DNA of 64,000 bases, taken from Abelmoschus esculentus. Taxonomy: Eukaryota; Streptophyta; Magnoliopsida; Malvales; Malvaceae. The notes under the pieces are model-generated. The model searched no databases, was not told the origin of the DNA, and saw nothing but the letters and a program-made list of their open reading frames with translations. How positions within the stretch are numbered: the stretch's first letter is position 1; every line of letters starts with the position of its first letter. The stretch lies in assembly GCA_035048815.1 (NCBI GenBank), contig JAUCBN010000062.1, forward strand, positions 382,001 through 446,000, given 5' to 3'. Position numbers and translations under genes: made by a program. Shown one piece after another: positions 21,643 through 34,317 of this stretch.

Positions 21643-21984
21643 TGTGACACCCTCCCCCGGGTTAGGAGACGGAGGTGTCGACCGGACATTTTAACTCATA
21701 GATAAACCGAACTTGTATTCAATTGTAAGACATTTATTCATTTGTAAAACTTTACGAACCAAACTCTTGTAACACTTATCAAATTTGAGGATAATTTAAA
21801 ACTCTTTCATATTTGTACAGTTTACCAATTCGATTTCTTAAATTCCATACATTTATAATTTTTGATTTCAATCAAGTTTAATCTACACCTCTAGCCAAAT
21901 TTCATTCATTTAATTGTCATTAACACATTCTTAATGATCAAGCCAATTTCCATTTTTAAGTTGAACCAAAATTAACTAGGGGTA

Positions 21985-22385
21985 TCGAACCCTAGTTCGA
22001 TACAGGTCAACTGTGTTGACCCATTGACCGAGGCTAGGGAGCCTGGTTCGAAACAGGTATCGATGCAATTTCGTTACTGGAAGTCCCAGTATCGAACCAT
22101 GTTTCGATGCTGGACCTCCTTGTTGACTCGTTGACTAAGTTAAGTAGCCTGGTTCGATACTGGCATCGATGCCATTTCGTTACTGGAAGACCCAGTATCG
22201 AACCAGGTATCGATGCTGGTCTACTCTTAGGACTCAATGGCTTAAGGCTAAAGTAGCCTGGCTCGATACTGGCATCGAACCAGGGAGTTCTTTAATGAAG
22301 CTTGGCATCGAACCATGCTTCGATGCCATTTCGTTACTGTCAAAGGAGGTATCGATACCCATGCAAGTGGTATCGATACCCTCGC
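21985..22385. repeat. Palindrome-rich subrepeats inside the solo LTR
   Basis: About three diverged ~120-bp units carrying CCTGGTTCGATACTGG, ATCGATGC, CATTTCGTTACTG and TATCGATACC. Within one unit, 22148-22163 and 22192-22207 are perfect 16-bp inverted complements. Confidence 0.85.
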
Positions 22386-23334
22386 CCAATTTTCAGATTT
22401 CTATCTTTTTAAACACTTGGACTCTACCAAAAGACCACCTATATGGTCTAAACCATTCCTAAACCATAAGGGCAATATTTAACATATTTAGGCAGCATTT
22501 TCCACTTACCAATTCTAACATCTAGCCAAACCATAATCAAATTTTATCATTCATGGACTTTCAACATACCAAAACTATAATTCCTAACCAAGTAGCCATT
22601 TATACCACCATATGCCCTATAACAATTTAGTTACCCTTATAACTTATATTTCACTATGTGGCTAACATATACAAGCATATATATATATGGTGTGGTTCTA
22701 AGGACTACCAATTCCATAGTTTACATATTACATGCTTCATACGAGGTCGATGTAATCATATCATAGATCAATCTCCAAAACATATAAGACTAGCCTATTA
22801 CAATTACCTTGCCTTATGGCTTACATACCGAATATTCAAATGATTATCTATGTATAAATCATGATCAAAATACCAAAATGCATGGACAATTCTAAGCATG
22901 CTCCCTATGCCACCATAAACTAGGAGTTACAAAAGTATAAAATACCATACTTGGGCTTGCTTGGTGTCCTTGCTCGCGATCAAAGTCGATCTAACCCCTT
23001 AGTCCGATAACCTGTTATCTGGGAAGGAGGAAACAGAGGTGGTAAGTACTTACGAAGTACTTAGTGAGGCAGCCCTAAGTCTAACCAATTAGACACCAAA
23101 CACATATATCAACATGGCATACTCCAATTTAACAATCCATCATGTTTATTCTAACATTTTGATCATATGTAAAAAGTATCATGCTTATCATGCTTGAATC
23201 ACTCTCATGTATCATATTACTAGCATGCAAACCCAATTTACAACTAAATGCTCGATAACGGTTTCATGCTTAAATTCATAATGGCAATCTCATATCAAAT
23301 GTTCATAACCGTATCATTTCAAATGATCAAAAGT

Positions 23335-23750
23335 AATGCCAAATTGAAATGCTCCTAGCATTATCATTATCGGATGCACGATGGCAATAACATATCAAAT
23401 GCTCATGGCAATAACATTATCGGATGCTCAATAGCAATATCATTATCGGATGCACAAAGGCAATAACAGATCAAGTGCTCATGGCAATAACATTTTCGGA
23501 TGCTCAGTAGCAATATCTTTAATTTTAATCTTTCAAATTAGTTACAAATGATGCCTTGGTATAGTTTGACTAGGTAAACGGGTCATCAGAAGTACCACAA
23601 AGGTACTGATAGAAGTGCCACGAAGGCACTAACAAAAGATACCCACGGTATCTACAAATGGTGACTAACCACCAACAAGGTACCCATAGTACCAACAGAA
23701 GTACCGAAGTACTAAACAAAAGTACCGAAGTACTGGGCAAACTAACAAAT
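23335..23750. repeat. Short tandem repeats inside the solo LTR
   Basis: 23335-23520 repeats a ~30-bp unit built on GGCAATAACATTATCGGATG. 23580-23745 repeats short palindromic words (AAGTACCGAAGTACT, GTGCCACGAAGGCAC). Both occupy the middle of the LTR; no coding frame is conserved. Confidence 0.75.
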
Positions 23751-25641
23751 GAGCTCAAACCCTAGGCATGCCTTACTACCTATGACCAACTATCAACCAA
23801 GGCTCAATCAGAGTTTCCAATTCATTTAAATCTTTCCGTTTATATGAAGCAAGTTTCATATCACATAGGTTGTCCATATCATGCTAATATCTGATACATT
23901 AACATCAACTACCATTTCAAAAGCATATGCATCATGCTAGCATATCCAAAGCATATCATACTAACATTTCAAGAGCATATATCATGCTAACAAGTCAAAA
24001 GCATACATCATGCTATTGTATCAAATCGAATATCATACTATCATATCAAATTATTCACATCATGTTACAAATCGAATAATCAATCAATCCAAACATGCCT
24101 CATGCATGACTTACGTACCTGGCATCCATAGCCGCGAGCCATTACTTACCTCGGCATTTCCGAGCTATGCAAATGTTCTAAGCTAGTCTAACATCTAGCA
24201 CTAAAACATGACATCAAACAAGTTATTAACATTTAATCCTCCTTCCTGAATTACCGAATATTTCATTAGTCCGGTTACAATACGAATAAATCGAATAATA
24301 CAAAGATGGTTAGGACCCTAGGTCCTAACCCCAAGGTTTGCCACGCTCACAATTTCTCCAAGCAACTCAAGGATTGTAGATCGCGACTCCTTTGCCCTTC
24401 TTCCGAGTTTGCTCGAGTCTCTCTTCTTCTTCGATATTTTTGTCTTTTTGATTATCTAGTAATCCAAATACAATATACATTCATTAGGGCATATCTAAAC
24501 CATTTAATTCTAAGGATTATATACTTTAACAATGTAATTTTGCTCGTTTGCTTATTCGGGACAGATTTGCTATCCTTTCGTAATTCGATCGTATCTCCTA
24601 GCTCCCATGTCCGATTCGAGCTTATTATACCTCTTTGGAAATCTAAGAGGATCCTATACAAGGATAAATTAACCTCATATTTTAATTCATGTCCAATCAG
24701 TACCAGAATTCATTCGAATCAGACTTGTCTGAAATTTTCGGGACTGCCCGAACAGCCCTACGGAGAAGCTTATAACTTTTTCTACCGAACTCGGATTGGG
24801 TTTACGTAAATTTTCCCTTAAACTAGTTATACAAGAGTATCGTACTGCAAAATTTCAGCTCCTAACTCCTCCAAACGAGGCCTAGGGAATTTTTCAAAGA
24901 TGGCTACTCAGAATAGCCTTTCTAAGTATTTTCGGCTAATTCTCAATTCATACTTTCAATTCCTAATTGATCTCATTCCTAAAATTTCCAGCACCTCAAT
25001 CACAAAATCAACATCAATTTATCCCCCTTTTTAATCAACATATCAAATCAATTAACACATATATTGTATTCACAAAACCCCAAATTCAAGCTTCTTAACT
25101 CAATATTCATGCTTCAATAACTAAACCCAAGTATTATAATCTTTAAACTAGGTTTCTATCAACCTAATGAACTTGATCATTTCATGAAATGATCAAAACT
25201 CCAAACTTCTAAAACCCTAAAATTTCAACTTAGGGAAAAAGGAACTTACCAAGGTATTTAAGCTTGATTTTTTAACTCAATTCCTTGAACATGCATGTAT
25301 TTCAAGTTTGCTTCCTCAAACCCTCATGAACATTTCTCTTAAAAGGCTCTCTCTTCTCCCTCTTTTGTTTCTCACGTGAAATGAGAAAGGATGAAGAGGA
25401 TTTGGGTCTAATTTTGTTTGTTCTAATTAAAAGGTGAGAAATGACCTTATTACCCTTAATGAATTGCCTAACTTATTTTATGACCAAGGGTAGTTTATGG
25501 AATTTAGGTGTTCACCATGCAATCTTTTAATTTTTATCATTTAACCAATTTAGTCCCTCACTTAACCCAAGTGACATATAATTTAATTTAACTCTCGATT
25601 TATTCGAATTATTATATCGTCCCGGTTTTAGGGGTGTTACA

Positions 25642-28600
25642 AGTTTAGTGCCAAATGCCAAATGGACATCGTCTAACATATTGGGTGGGGCAAGTAAATA
25701 AAATATATATAAATATTCTTTTAAAAATATAAAATAATTAGTAATATAAACAAAGATAAATAAATAAATTTATTTAAAAATAACTAAAAATTAAAAATAT
25801 TAACTTTTTAAAAACATTTTTTAAAATCAAACTGAAATTTTTTTTAACCTTTTATTCTATATTATTTTTAACCTCAAAAATAGTTTTTAATAATAATATC
25901 AAATAAACCCTAAATAAAAAAACAGTCCAACAAAATTAGAAAATCATCAAATCTTACCTGAACAACTCCACTTACCAAACATGGCCACCCACCGTGAAGT
26001 TTCCATCAACTCGGGACGGCTCAAGATGACAACAAAACTCTACCAAACAATAGGAAACCAGAACCACTAATTGATGCATATTTATGATACGTATAATCAA
26101 TTTTATAGACTCTTTTAAATAGAAATCCACTAATTTTATTAGACGAGAATATATTTAAAATTATAATGAAAGTTTATATCTTCATAAACAAAATACTTAA
26201 ATTTAGATATATACTTAGTAAACAAAACTAGCGGTCATAAGAGGAACGGACAAAGAAAAGATAAGAATTTAATCCAAAGACTCAAAATAAAAGAAGGATG
26301 CAAATATCACCAAAATCGATGATGATAGGTAAAACCATCAACAAACAACATAAAAATACATATTACAATAGAGGTACGTTAACAATAAGGACATTATCAT
26401 CACTTAATCACGAATAATAACGATAGATGTAATTGTATATCCAGATCTAGTTCGAGGGTCCGAGATAGGAAGATCAACAACACAATGGAAGAAGCGTCAT
26501 CTTGATCAGTCGTAGCATCGTCGGATCCAACCTTAAAAATAATAAAACAAAAGATCAAATAACAGAAAGAAAGTGTACTAAAAAATCGAATAAAATCGTG
26601 TCATAAAAGCAAAATAATTTATTAAAAATTAAATAAACAAAATGATAAAATATTACAATTAAATATCATTATGATTCAAATTATATCATTATAATTAAAT
26701 TATAAAAAATAATTTTAGTAAGATTTGATTTAAATTAATAAATAAATAAATTAAATTATAATAACAATCGTCTCGTTTAATTTTCCTTTTGATGTTGACT
26801 ACTGATGATGATCGTGGTAATTACGCCTCCCAACCGCCAAAAATCCGCTGAATCATCTCCTTTGAGATCATTTAGTTTAAATTATCTAATTTAATTAATT
26901 TTATTTTATATAATTCATTAATGATAGACTAAAACCAAAACAAGATAAGATTAATTAACTCAAATCAAATCAATTATTCCCTCAAATCCTAACATAATCA
27001 AGATGATGATATTAAAAAATAATTAAAGAGGCTATTTTTATATTAAAAACGTACGTGGACTAACAATAAAAACAATTATCCTTTTTGTCATTCAGAATAT
27101 TTTAAAACATCATTATTACAGGAATCTTGTCTGGGATGCCAAAGAGTAGTAAACAAAACCATGGCCAAGACGCCGCGTTTTTATTGACATTTGGCTATTT
27201 TTTATTTATGAATACTACTACTACTAATTATCGGGAAAAATTATATTTTGAATAAATATTATATAATTTTTTTTTTAAATTTAAAACCTTCAAATTTAAA
27301 TCTTAAATATTATATCTAAATATTAAATTATAACTCCAAAGTTTAAACTTATAAACTCCCAAACTTAAATCTAATGTATCCAATTTTCTAGTCATCTTTT
27401 TAAAATCTTTATTTTAGAAATAAAAAATTAAATTACGATATCTTATTTTTTATAATTTAATTATTCTTTAAATTTTTATTAGTTATGCATAAATAAAATT
27501 AAATATGTATACATAAATATGTGTTTCTAAATATTTTATATATTTAAATTCAATATAAATATAGTGTACGAAAATCAGGTATAATTTCTGTTGTTAATTA
27601 TTTTCATTTAAATTTAGCTTTATTTTAGTTTAATTTTGCCTACCTGGTCATATTGTAATGATTGTTTTTTTATATGTATATTAAAATAAAAATTGGTTCC
27701 AAAAATAATTATTGTCGGGTGAAAGCAACAAAACTGAGTTGGGAAAGTGGGACCACTCTATTTCGGATAAACCTCAACATCTGACGTCCTTGATTTTGCC
27801 ACGTTGAATCATAATCAACACACAAAACACATCACTGTCTCGTCCAGATGGGTTCTGAACCCAACATTTGGAGATCGAGATAGGGATGTAATAATTAATA
27901 CTCATTTCCAGCACCTTTTTATAAAAAATAATATTATAGAAAATAAATAATATTCTGAATTTAGATAATTTTATTTTAAAATATAGAAAAAATATTATTT
28001 TTTAGTGAAAATGTTAAATTTTTAAATGTTTATAAATCTATTTTATATTATTTAAGAGAATAATCTAACATTTTATATTAAGTACAGTTTATTTTAAAAA
28101 CTTATTCCTATTATAAATTAAGAGCCTCTAATAAATTATACATAATTTCATAAAACTTTTAACCAACTAGGGGTGATTAGTGAGTGAGTCAAAAATTTTA
28201 AATTATTCGAATTAATGGATTTAATTTTACGATCTAAATTTTATTTAAATTTTTTATTTGAGTTGAGTTTATCGAGTTTGAGTTGTGTCGATTTTTAAGT
28301 TTATATACAAATTTTAATTATAATTATTTATAATGTTATAATATATTTGATTTTAATTTAAATTATTTTCTCTAATCATATAAAATCTATATACATATTT
28401 TTTCATATTATTTTTCACATATATAAATAAAATTTGAAACTATATTATGATCATTGAATTCATGTGATAAAAAAATTTAAAAAAAAAATAATTGAATGAT
28501 CAAATTAAATAAAATCTAAAGTTAAAGAATTATATAGTAAAGAGAATAAATTTGTTAAAAATAACATTAATGTTATATATTGTTAGTGAATCATATGATT

Positions 28601-29611
28601 TATTTTTGTCAAAAATAGACTTAAAACAAAAGGAAAAATCGGAGAAATAAGAAATTATTCAAAGTTGAGGACTAAATTGTAAAACTAAAAAAGTTTAATT
28701 TAAAAAATATAAGTTGAAGCTAAAAAGATATTCTACAATAGTTTAAGAGAATGTAGTTCAAAATTGATTAAAATTAACATAAAAAAATAGAAGAAATGAA
28801 AAAAAAAATTTAAGGGGTTAAATTAAAAAATATATAAATTAAATCTAAATAAATATTTTAAATTGATATAGGAACATCTGATTCAAATTTAGTAAAAAAT
28901 AAACTTAAAATGAAAGAGGAATTGAAGAAAAACAAAATCATAGACTAAATCATAAAATAATATTTTTTTTATTCAGCTACAGTGGTTAGTAGTATCTGTT
29001 TCAAAATATACTCTCAACCTTTAAACATTGATCGCTCAATCACTGATGTTCGAACCCGTGACCTCTAAAAACAACAATCGTTCTTTTAACCGATAAGACT
29101 AGATGGTTTATACAAAATAAATTAAATAATTAAAAATAAATAAAAATATTTTTTTAAAATTAAATCATATTTTACTTACCACTAAAATCGGACTTAATTT
29201 TAAGTTAACATCTAAATTAAAAATTTAACGTCTAAATTAACTCTTAAACCGATGCTACTCTTTGAAGAAATTATTATGAGAAGACAGAAATGTTGGGGAC
29301 GTGAATATTCGAGAGTATATCTAGATTAGATAAGATGATCGAAATTATTGCAGCCGGTTGACGTGGATCTTCGCTGTCCGGTCCAAAAACACTTGACTCG
29401 ACCGAAGAGGATAAATACAAGTAACGAACGACCCGCGGGAACAAAGCTTCTCTCTCTCACACACACATCTCATGTGCGCGGCGGCTCGTTCGCCCACGTC
29501 GGTTCGAACCGGGTCCCGCTATTTCCTAAATATTACTATAAAACCAACCTCATAATCCACAACTAAACCCGCCCCAGTTTACAAACAAAAAAATTCCAAA
29601 AATACAAAAAG
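25642..29611. other. 4-kb AT-rich intergenic region
   Basis: No credible coding sequence on either strand. It contains a SINE-like repeat (28971-29118). The last ~150 bp form the presumed promoter/leader of the DUF506 gene, including a CT-rich run (CTCTCTCTCACACACACAT, about 29450). Confidence 0.65.
28971..29118 (+). repeat. SINE-like dispersed repeat, copy B
   Basis: Starts ATTCAGCTACAGTGGTTAGT, contains GTTCGAACCCGTGACCTCT (B-box-like) and CGTTCTTTTAACCGATAAGA. It matches the reverse complement of 58671-58813 over most of its length and copy A at 5938-6014 over its 3' half. Confidence 0.65.
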
Positions 29612-30811
29612 ATGGCCGACGTTGCTACTAGATTCCCTTTGAATCACCGGAATTTAGTGTACGGTTGCTCCGAATTCAACTTCCCGGAGCAAACCGATTC
29701 GTTTGGGTCAGATATGGAGTTCGAGTTTCTCGAAGATGGAATCCTAGGGAATTGCGACGGCGATAAATTTGGAGGAAACAACGATGGAATTGTAGACGGT
29801 GATGACGATGATGATGAGAAAGAAAACGACGGAGATGGCGGTGAAAATAGCAAGAGTTTTTGGGAGATCCAGCACCAGGTTTTACAGCAAACTTTGTGTA
29901 GGATTAGCTCTATAGAATTGAGAATCAGGAACGCTACAAAGGAAGCTCTGAAAGATATTCAGATGGAAAGAACAGTTTGTGTTTGTGGAAAGTCTTCAAT
30001 GGCGGAAAATTGTCGGAATTGTCTGATGGGAGAGGTTTCTAGTCGGCTCCAAATCGCCGGTTTCAACAGCGCCGTCTGCCGGACTAAATGGAGAAGCTCA
30101 CCAGATATACCATCAGGTATACAAAACTATTTATCATTGATCAGACCGGCCGTGCAGATATTATATATATATATATATATTACTTTCTTTCTACGTAAAT
30201 TTTAATTAATTTAATAAATACGTATATTAAATTAAAAAAAATTATTAAAAATCAAAAGCGTTAAATCTTACTTATTTATTTGGTCATAAAAATGATAGTA
30301 AATTATTATAGAATTTTATATTTTAAAATTTAATTTAAAAATGAATTATCTCAAAATTTTCCCTAGTTTATAGTTCCATATTTGTGCAGGTGAGCATAGT
30401 TTTTTGGACGTGATTGAAACTTCCCGAAAAGGTGACGTCCGTGTGATCATCGAGTTGAATTTCCGAGCGGAGTTTGAGATCGCCAGAGCAAGTGAAGATT
30501 ACAATCTTTTGGTCCAAAGATTACCGGAAGTTTTCGCAGGGAAAGTAGAGAGATTAAACAACGTCATCAAAACATTGTGTTTGGCTGCAAAGAAATGCAT
30601 GAAGGAAAAGAAAATGCATATGGGACCATGGAGGAAACAAAGATACATGCAAGCAAAGTGGATAAAATCATGCCAAAGGAACACATCGACGCAGTCGCTG
30701 CCGGTGGGAAGCACCGGAAGCAGGTTAAGGAAGCCGAGGTCGTCGATGTTGACAGAAGATTTGCTCGGAAAGTTGTCCAATGCGCATTGTACAGCACTGG
30801 AGGTTGTATAG
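29612..30811 (+). CDS. DUF506 family protein (PDDEXK-like)
   Basis: Two exons, 29612-30116 and 30390-30811, joined in phase (SG/EHSFLDV) to give 308 residues. The N-terminal third is acidic (GDDDDDEKENDGDGG near residues 63-77) and probably disordered. The DUF506 core has LQIAGFNSAVCRTKWRSSP, GEHSFLDV, VIIELNFRAEFEIARAS, LPEVFAGK and MGPWRKQRYMQAKW, all hallmarks of the family. DUF506 proteins carry a PD-(D/E)XK-like fold of uncertain biochemistry; Arabidopsis RXR1 of this family restrains root-hair growth. The start at 29612 (MADVATRF) follows a CT-rich leader. Intact; paralogue identity not determined. Confidence 0.93.
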
Positions 30812-32015
30812 ATAACATGATATTATAGGATTCAGATGTCAGAAATTTTTCTTTTTCTCTTACATGTTTGAAATTTCTATATGTTCTTGTTTGAATGTCT
30901 GATGTTCAAATGTATGTTTCAGAAAATTTGAGATTTGATGACAGAAGCTGGTGAGTTTTGTGTCAGATTAATACCCACCTGGACATTGTATCCTTGTCGG
31001 TGGTCAATTTCAATGTTTTGAGATCAAGATATTGAAGATATGGTTCTGAAACTGCAGAGGTTATTCTATGAAATAATATTTATTGGATCTAGCGGTGGAG
31101 TTTGAGTATTGTGGATAAGGATAATATTCGATAAATCGATTTAAGTTAAAAAATGAATTAATGAGGTTAATGTATAACTCAAATTCTATTTGAATGGAAT
31201 TAAAGTTTAGAATTAATAGAATTGATGGATTTTATTTTATAATTTATATTTTATTTGAATCGAGTTGACTTCCATAAAATTCAAGTTAAAAAATTTAAGT
31301 CATTCCAGGTTAGATTTATATTTCAATATAAATATTTATATTATTGTACTGATTGACTCCGGTTTAAATAACTTTTTATAACATATATGATATACATATA
31401 TATATATATATATATTTTTAACATAACGTTAAAAATATCCCAATCTTTTGATTGGGTACTCACTTTAGTCCTTATTTTTTTTAAAGCACTTTCACAATTA
31501 ATGTTTTATTTTTAGTAAAAAATAATCATTTTATAAATGAAAATTATTAGTCAACTAACGATAAATAATTTAAAAATGATATAAAAAACCTATATAATAA
31601 TGTACGTTGACTTATCAGTGTCGTATAGATATAAAGGTTAAACATAATTTATATTTATCGATTTAAATACTTATCATCAATAAATTCAATTGATTTTCAA
31701 CAACTTATTTTATAATAATATCTAATTTAATTATCGATTAGAATTTAAGTCAAAATATAGTTCGTAAAAGAAGATGAGCTTACATCTGAGCTCATAGAGA
31801 GGGTTGTTGGAAGATATATAATTAAAGTTCTAGCAATTCATACTTAGATACCATCTGTTTGCTGTAATGCATTATTAATGAAAAGTCAACACAGATAATG
31901 GAGCAGCACAATCCATTTTATAAAGCCAAATACAATGACTAAATGAATCACCTTTTCCATCAATTACTTGTTCAGGTTTCTTAAATCATTTGACACTGAA
32001 GCAGCAAGGAACGAG
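30812..32015. other. Spacer between DUF506 and the NLR pseudogene
   Basis: DUF506 3' UTR (~200 bp), then AT-rich noncoding DNA with a (TA)n run near 31395-31415. An upstream in-frame ATG at 31968 precedes the more usual NLR start at 32016. Confidence 0.6.
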
Positions 32016-34009
32016 ATGGCTTGGTCCGCCGTGTCTTCCGCCGTAACAACCATCGGGGGGATGATAACTAGAGAAGCAATATCCCTATGGGGTGTGGAGG
32101 ATCTAGTTGACAGGTTGCAGAATGAGCTGAAATGGATGAAAAGCTTCTTAAAAGATGCAGATTCAAGAGGGGGAAAGCGAAAGGATTCGACTTTGGGTTT
32201 CCGAAATCAGAGAACTTGCTTACGATGCCGAGGATGTCGTCGAAGATATCGCCCTGAGAATCGGGTCCAGAAGGAGAGGTGGCTTTTCAAACACCATCAA
32301 AAGATCGGCTTTCATCCTGGATGAAGGGTGGGAGCTTTGTAAAACCAAGTGGAAGATACAGAAAATCATGACCAGAATCACCAACTTGACTCGACAATTG
32401 CAGATGTATGGCGTTAAAGAGTTACGTGAAGGACAAGAAACATCAACTTCTTCTCGAACAAGGCTCGAGCTACGGCGGTCGTATCCACATATCATCGAGG
32501 ATAACATCATCGGATTAAAGGATGAAATCGAAAAGCTGGTATCGGTTCTTCTCAACGATCAAACCCCGAATCATAAACTTGTGTCAATATGTGGGATGGG
32601 TGGTTTGGGAAAGACCACACTGGCTAAGAAGGTTTATCACCATGACCGTGTTCGAGCTCGGTTCGAACACATGGCTTGGGTCTATGTTTCTCAACAATGC
32701 CAAACAAAGAAAGTGTGGGAAGACATATTGTCCGGTGTAACTTCTTCAAACGAAAGGGTTAACCTTAGCCACCTTAGTGATGCACATCTTGCAGCCAAGT
32801 TGTTTAAATTGTTGAAGGAGAGATGCTTGGTGATACTTGATGATATATGGAGCATTGAAGCTTGGGACAGCTTGAAACCTGCATTTCCCTTGACGGACGA
32901 CTCGAAAAGCAAGATATTGCTCACGTCTCGTAATAAAGAGGTAGCTTCATACGCCGATAGACGATGTTACTTGCTTGAATTGGAGTGTTTAAAGGAAGAA
33001 GACAGTTGGAAATTGTTTCGAAAGACCGTATTTCCAGATTTTTCGAACCATAAAGTTGATAGAAAAATGGAAGGGTTGGGAAAAGACATGGTTAAACGTT
33101 GTGCAGGGCTGCCATTAGCCATTGTTGTGTTGGGAGGAATTTTGACAACAATATTGGAAGAGGATGCAAGTTACCAAGTGATATAGGAAATCTTGTCCAT
33201 TTAAGATTCTTAAGTCTAAGGGGTCTTGTCGTCTTGAATTCGATGTTGCCATCGTCTCGTGGCAACTTAAGGTGCCTGCGAACCTTGGATTTAAGAGTTG
33301 TTTGGTCAGTTCAGGTACCGAATGTTATATCGAAAATGGAGCAATTAGTACATCTATATCTCCCTCGTGAATGCAGAGTCGAAACGAAGTTGAATTTGGG
33401 TACTTTAAGGAACCTGCAAACACTTGTGAACTTCAACACCCAGAGTTGTTACCTAGGAGATCTTATCAACATGAAAAATATCAGAGTATTGAAGGTTCAT
33501 GGACTGTTCGAGATCGATGATTTTAACAGGGAAGAGTTGGACAAGAATCCACCTATAATCCATGGTAAGTATCTCCATTCCTTGTCTATTTGGAGCGCTG
33601 AAAGAATCGATCCGATGCATCTGACTCACCTCCTTTCAAGCTGTGCTAGTATCTGTAAGTTGAGTTTAAATGCGGAGATAGGCAAGCTGCCAGAGCACCA
33701 CTACTTGTCTCTGAATCTTGCGTACATACAGTTGAGAAGGTATAAGCTCAAGGAAAATTCAATGCCAACGCTGGAGAAGCTGCCTAACTTAAGGGTCCTT
33801 GAAGTAGAAAATAAAGCATTCATCGGAAAGGAAATGCTTTCTCTGCACAAGGCTTTCCACAACTGTATTCTCTAAGCTTTTGGGGTCTCTACTCTTAGGA
33901 GGAGTTGAAGGTGGATGATGAAGCAATGCCTTGCCTTCGAAGATTACAGATTGAAAGCTACCAGAAGCTGAAGCTGAAGCTTCCTGATAGACTGAAGATG
34001 CTTCTCTGA
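32016..34009 (+). pseudogene. CC-NBS-LRR (RPP13/Rx-type) resistance-gene pseudogene
   Basis: Starts MAWSAVSSAVTTIGGM, a typical CC-domain start. After FLKDADSRG a run of five G at about 32169-32173 shifts the frame by one; the protein resumes as ESERIRLWVSEIRELAYDAE. The NB-ARC region then shows P-loop GMGGLGKTT, FEHMAWVYVSQQC, kinase-2 CLVILDDIW, KILLTSRN and GLPL (CAGLPLAIVVLGG). At about 33150 it jumps out of frame directly to LRRs (KLPSDIGNLVHLRFLSLRG), so ARC2, the MHD motif and the first LRRs are deleted. A further frame change near 33870 precedes the C-terminal DEAMPCLRRLQIESYQKLKL and the stop at 34007. Non-functional as a full NLR. Confidence 0.9.
32593..32619 (+). promoter_or_regulatory. 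P-loop segment resembling a miR482/2118 target site
   Basis: The P-loop codons GGGATGGGTGGTTTGGGAAA are the stretch that miR482/2118 family miRNAs target in many plant NLRs. Complementarity is judged from the family pattern only; no local miRNA was tested. Confidence 0.35.
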
Positions 34010-34040
34010 TTTATTTTCATTGATTCTATCTTATAAAGCT

Positions 34041-34230
34041 GGTCTCGGTTCAGGCAAGACCACCACGGCCACATTCGAGCTCGTTTGATCACTTTGCTTC
34101 GGTCTATGTCTCTCAGCAGCTCCAAACAAGGGAAGTCAGGAAAGACATTTTATCAGACCCGACTTCTTCGAACAAAAGGGTTAGCCTTTAGCCAGCTTAG
34201 TGATATAAAAATGGCAGCCAAGTTGATTAA
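34041..34230 (+). pseudogene. Second NBS fragment (NLR remnant)
   Basis: Encodes, with frameshifts, a shortened P-loop-like GKTT, then RARFDHFASVYVSQQLQTRE, RKDILSDPTSSNKRVSL and a decayed LSDIKMAAKL, matching residues just after the P-loop of the preceding pseudogene (RARFEHMAWVYVSQQCQTKK). About 190 bp. It ends about 90 bp from the URB1 stop codon, antisense to URB1, and may lie within its 3' UTR. Confidence 0.8.
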
Positions 34231-34317
34231 AGATGAGGGAATATATTTTGAATCAGCCTTCCTATAAATTAGCCATTAGTAAGAAAAAAATGGGTTATTA
34301 ATTTAATTCATGAGACA

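Larger units (their letters stand above)
21643..25641 (-). mobile_element. Solo LTR, Ty3/gypsy (Tekay/Del-like), 3999 bp
   Basis: Read on the minus strand it begins TGTAACACCCCTAAAACCGG and ends GAGGGTGTCACA, so the ends are TGT...ACA. It is flanked by a perfect 5-bp target duplication AGTTT (21638-21642 and 25642-25646). No gag/pol coding, no second LTR copy, and no PBS/PPT pair are visible, so this is one long LTR left by intra-element recombination. The terminal sequence style is that of long-LTR chromovirus-type gypsy elements; the family name is inferred. A TTTCACGTGAGAAAC segment near 25375 and purine/pyrimidine-rich leader sequence are consistent with an LTR promoter region on the minus strand. 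Confidence 0.88.

Noticed and set aside
24452..24661. Minus-strand frame in the LTR resembling a polyprotein piece
   Set aside because: No gag, protease, RT or integrase motif could be found.
24306..24809. 167-codon open frame inside the solo LTR
   Set aside because: No recognisable domain, and it lies within an LTR; chance frame in less AT-rich sequence.
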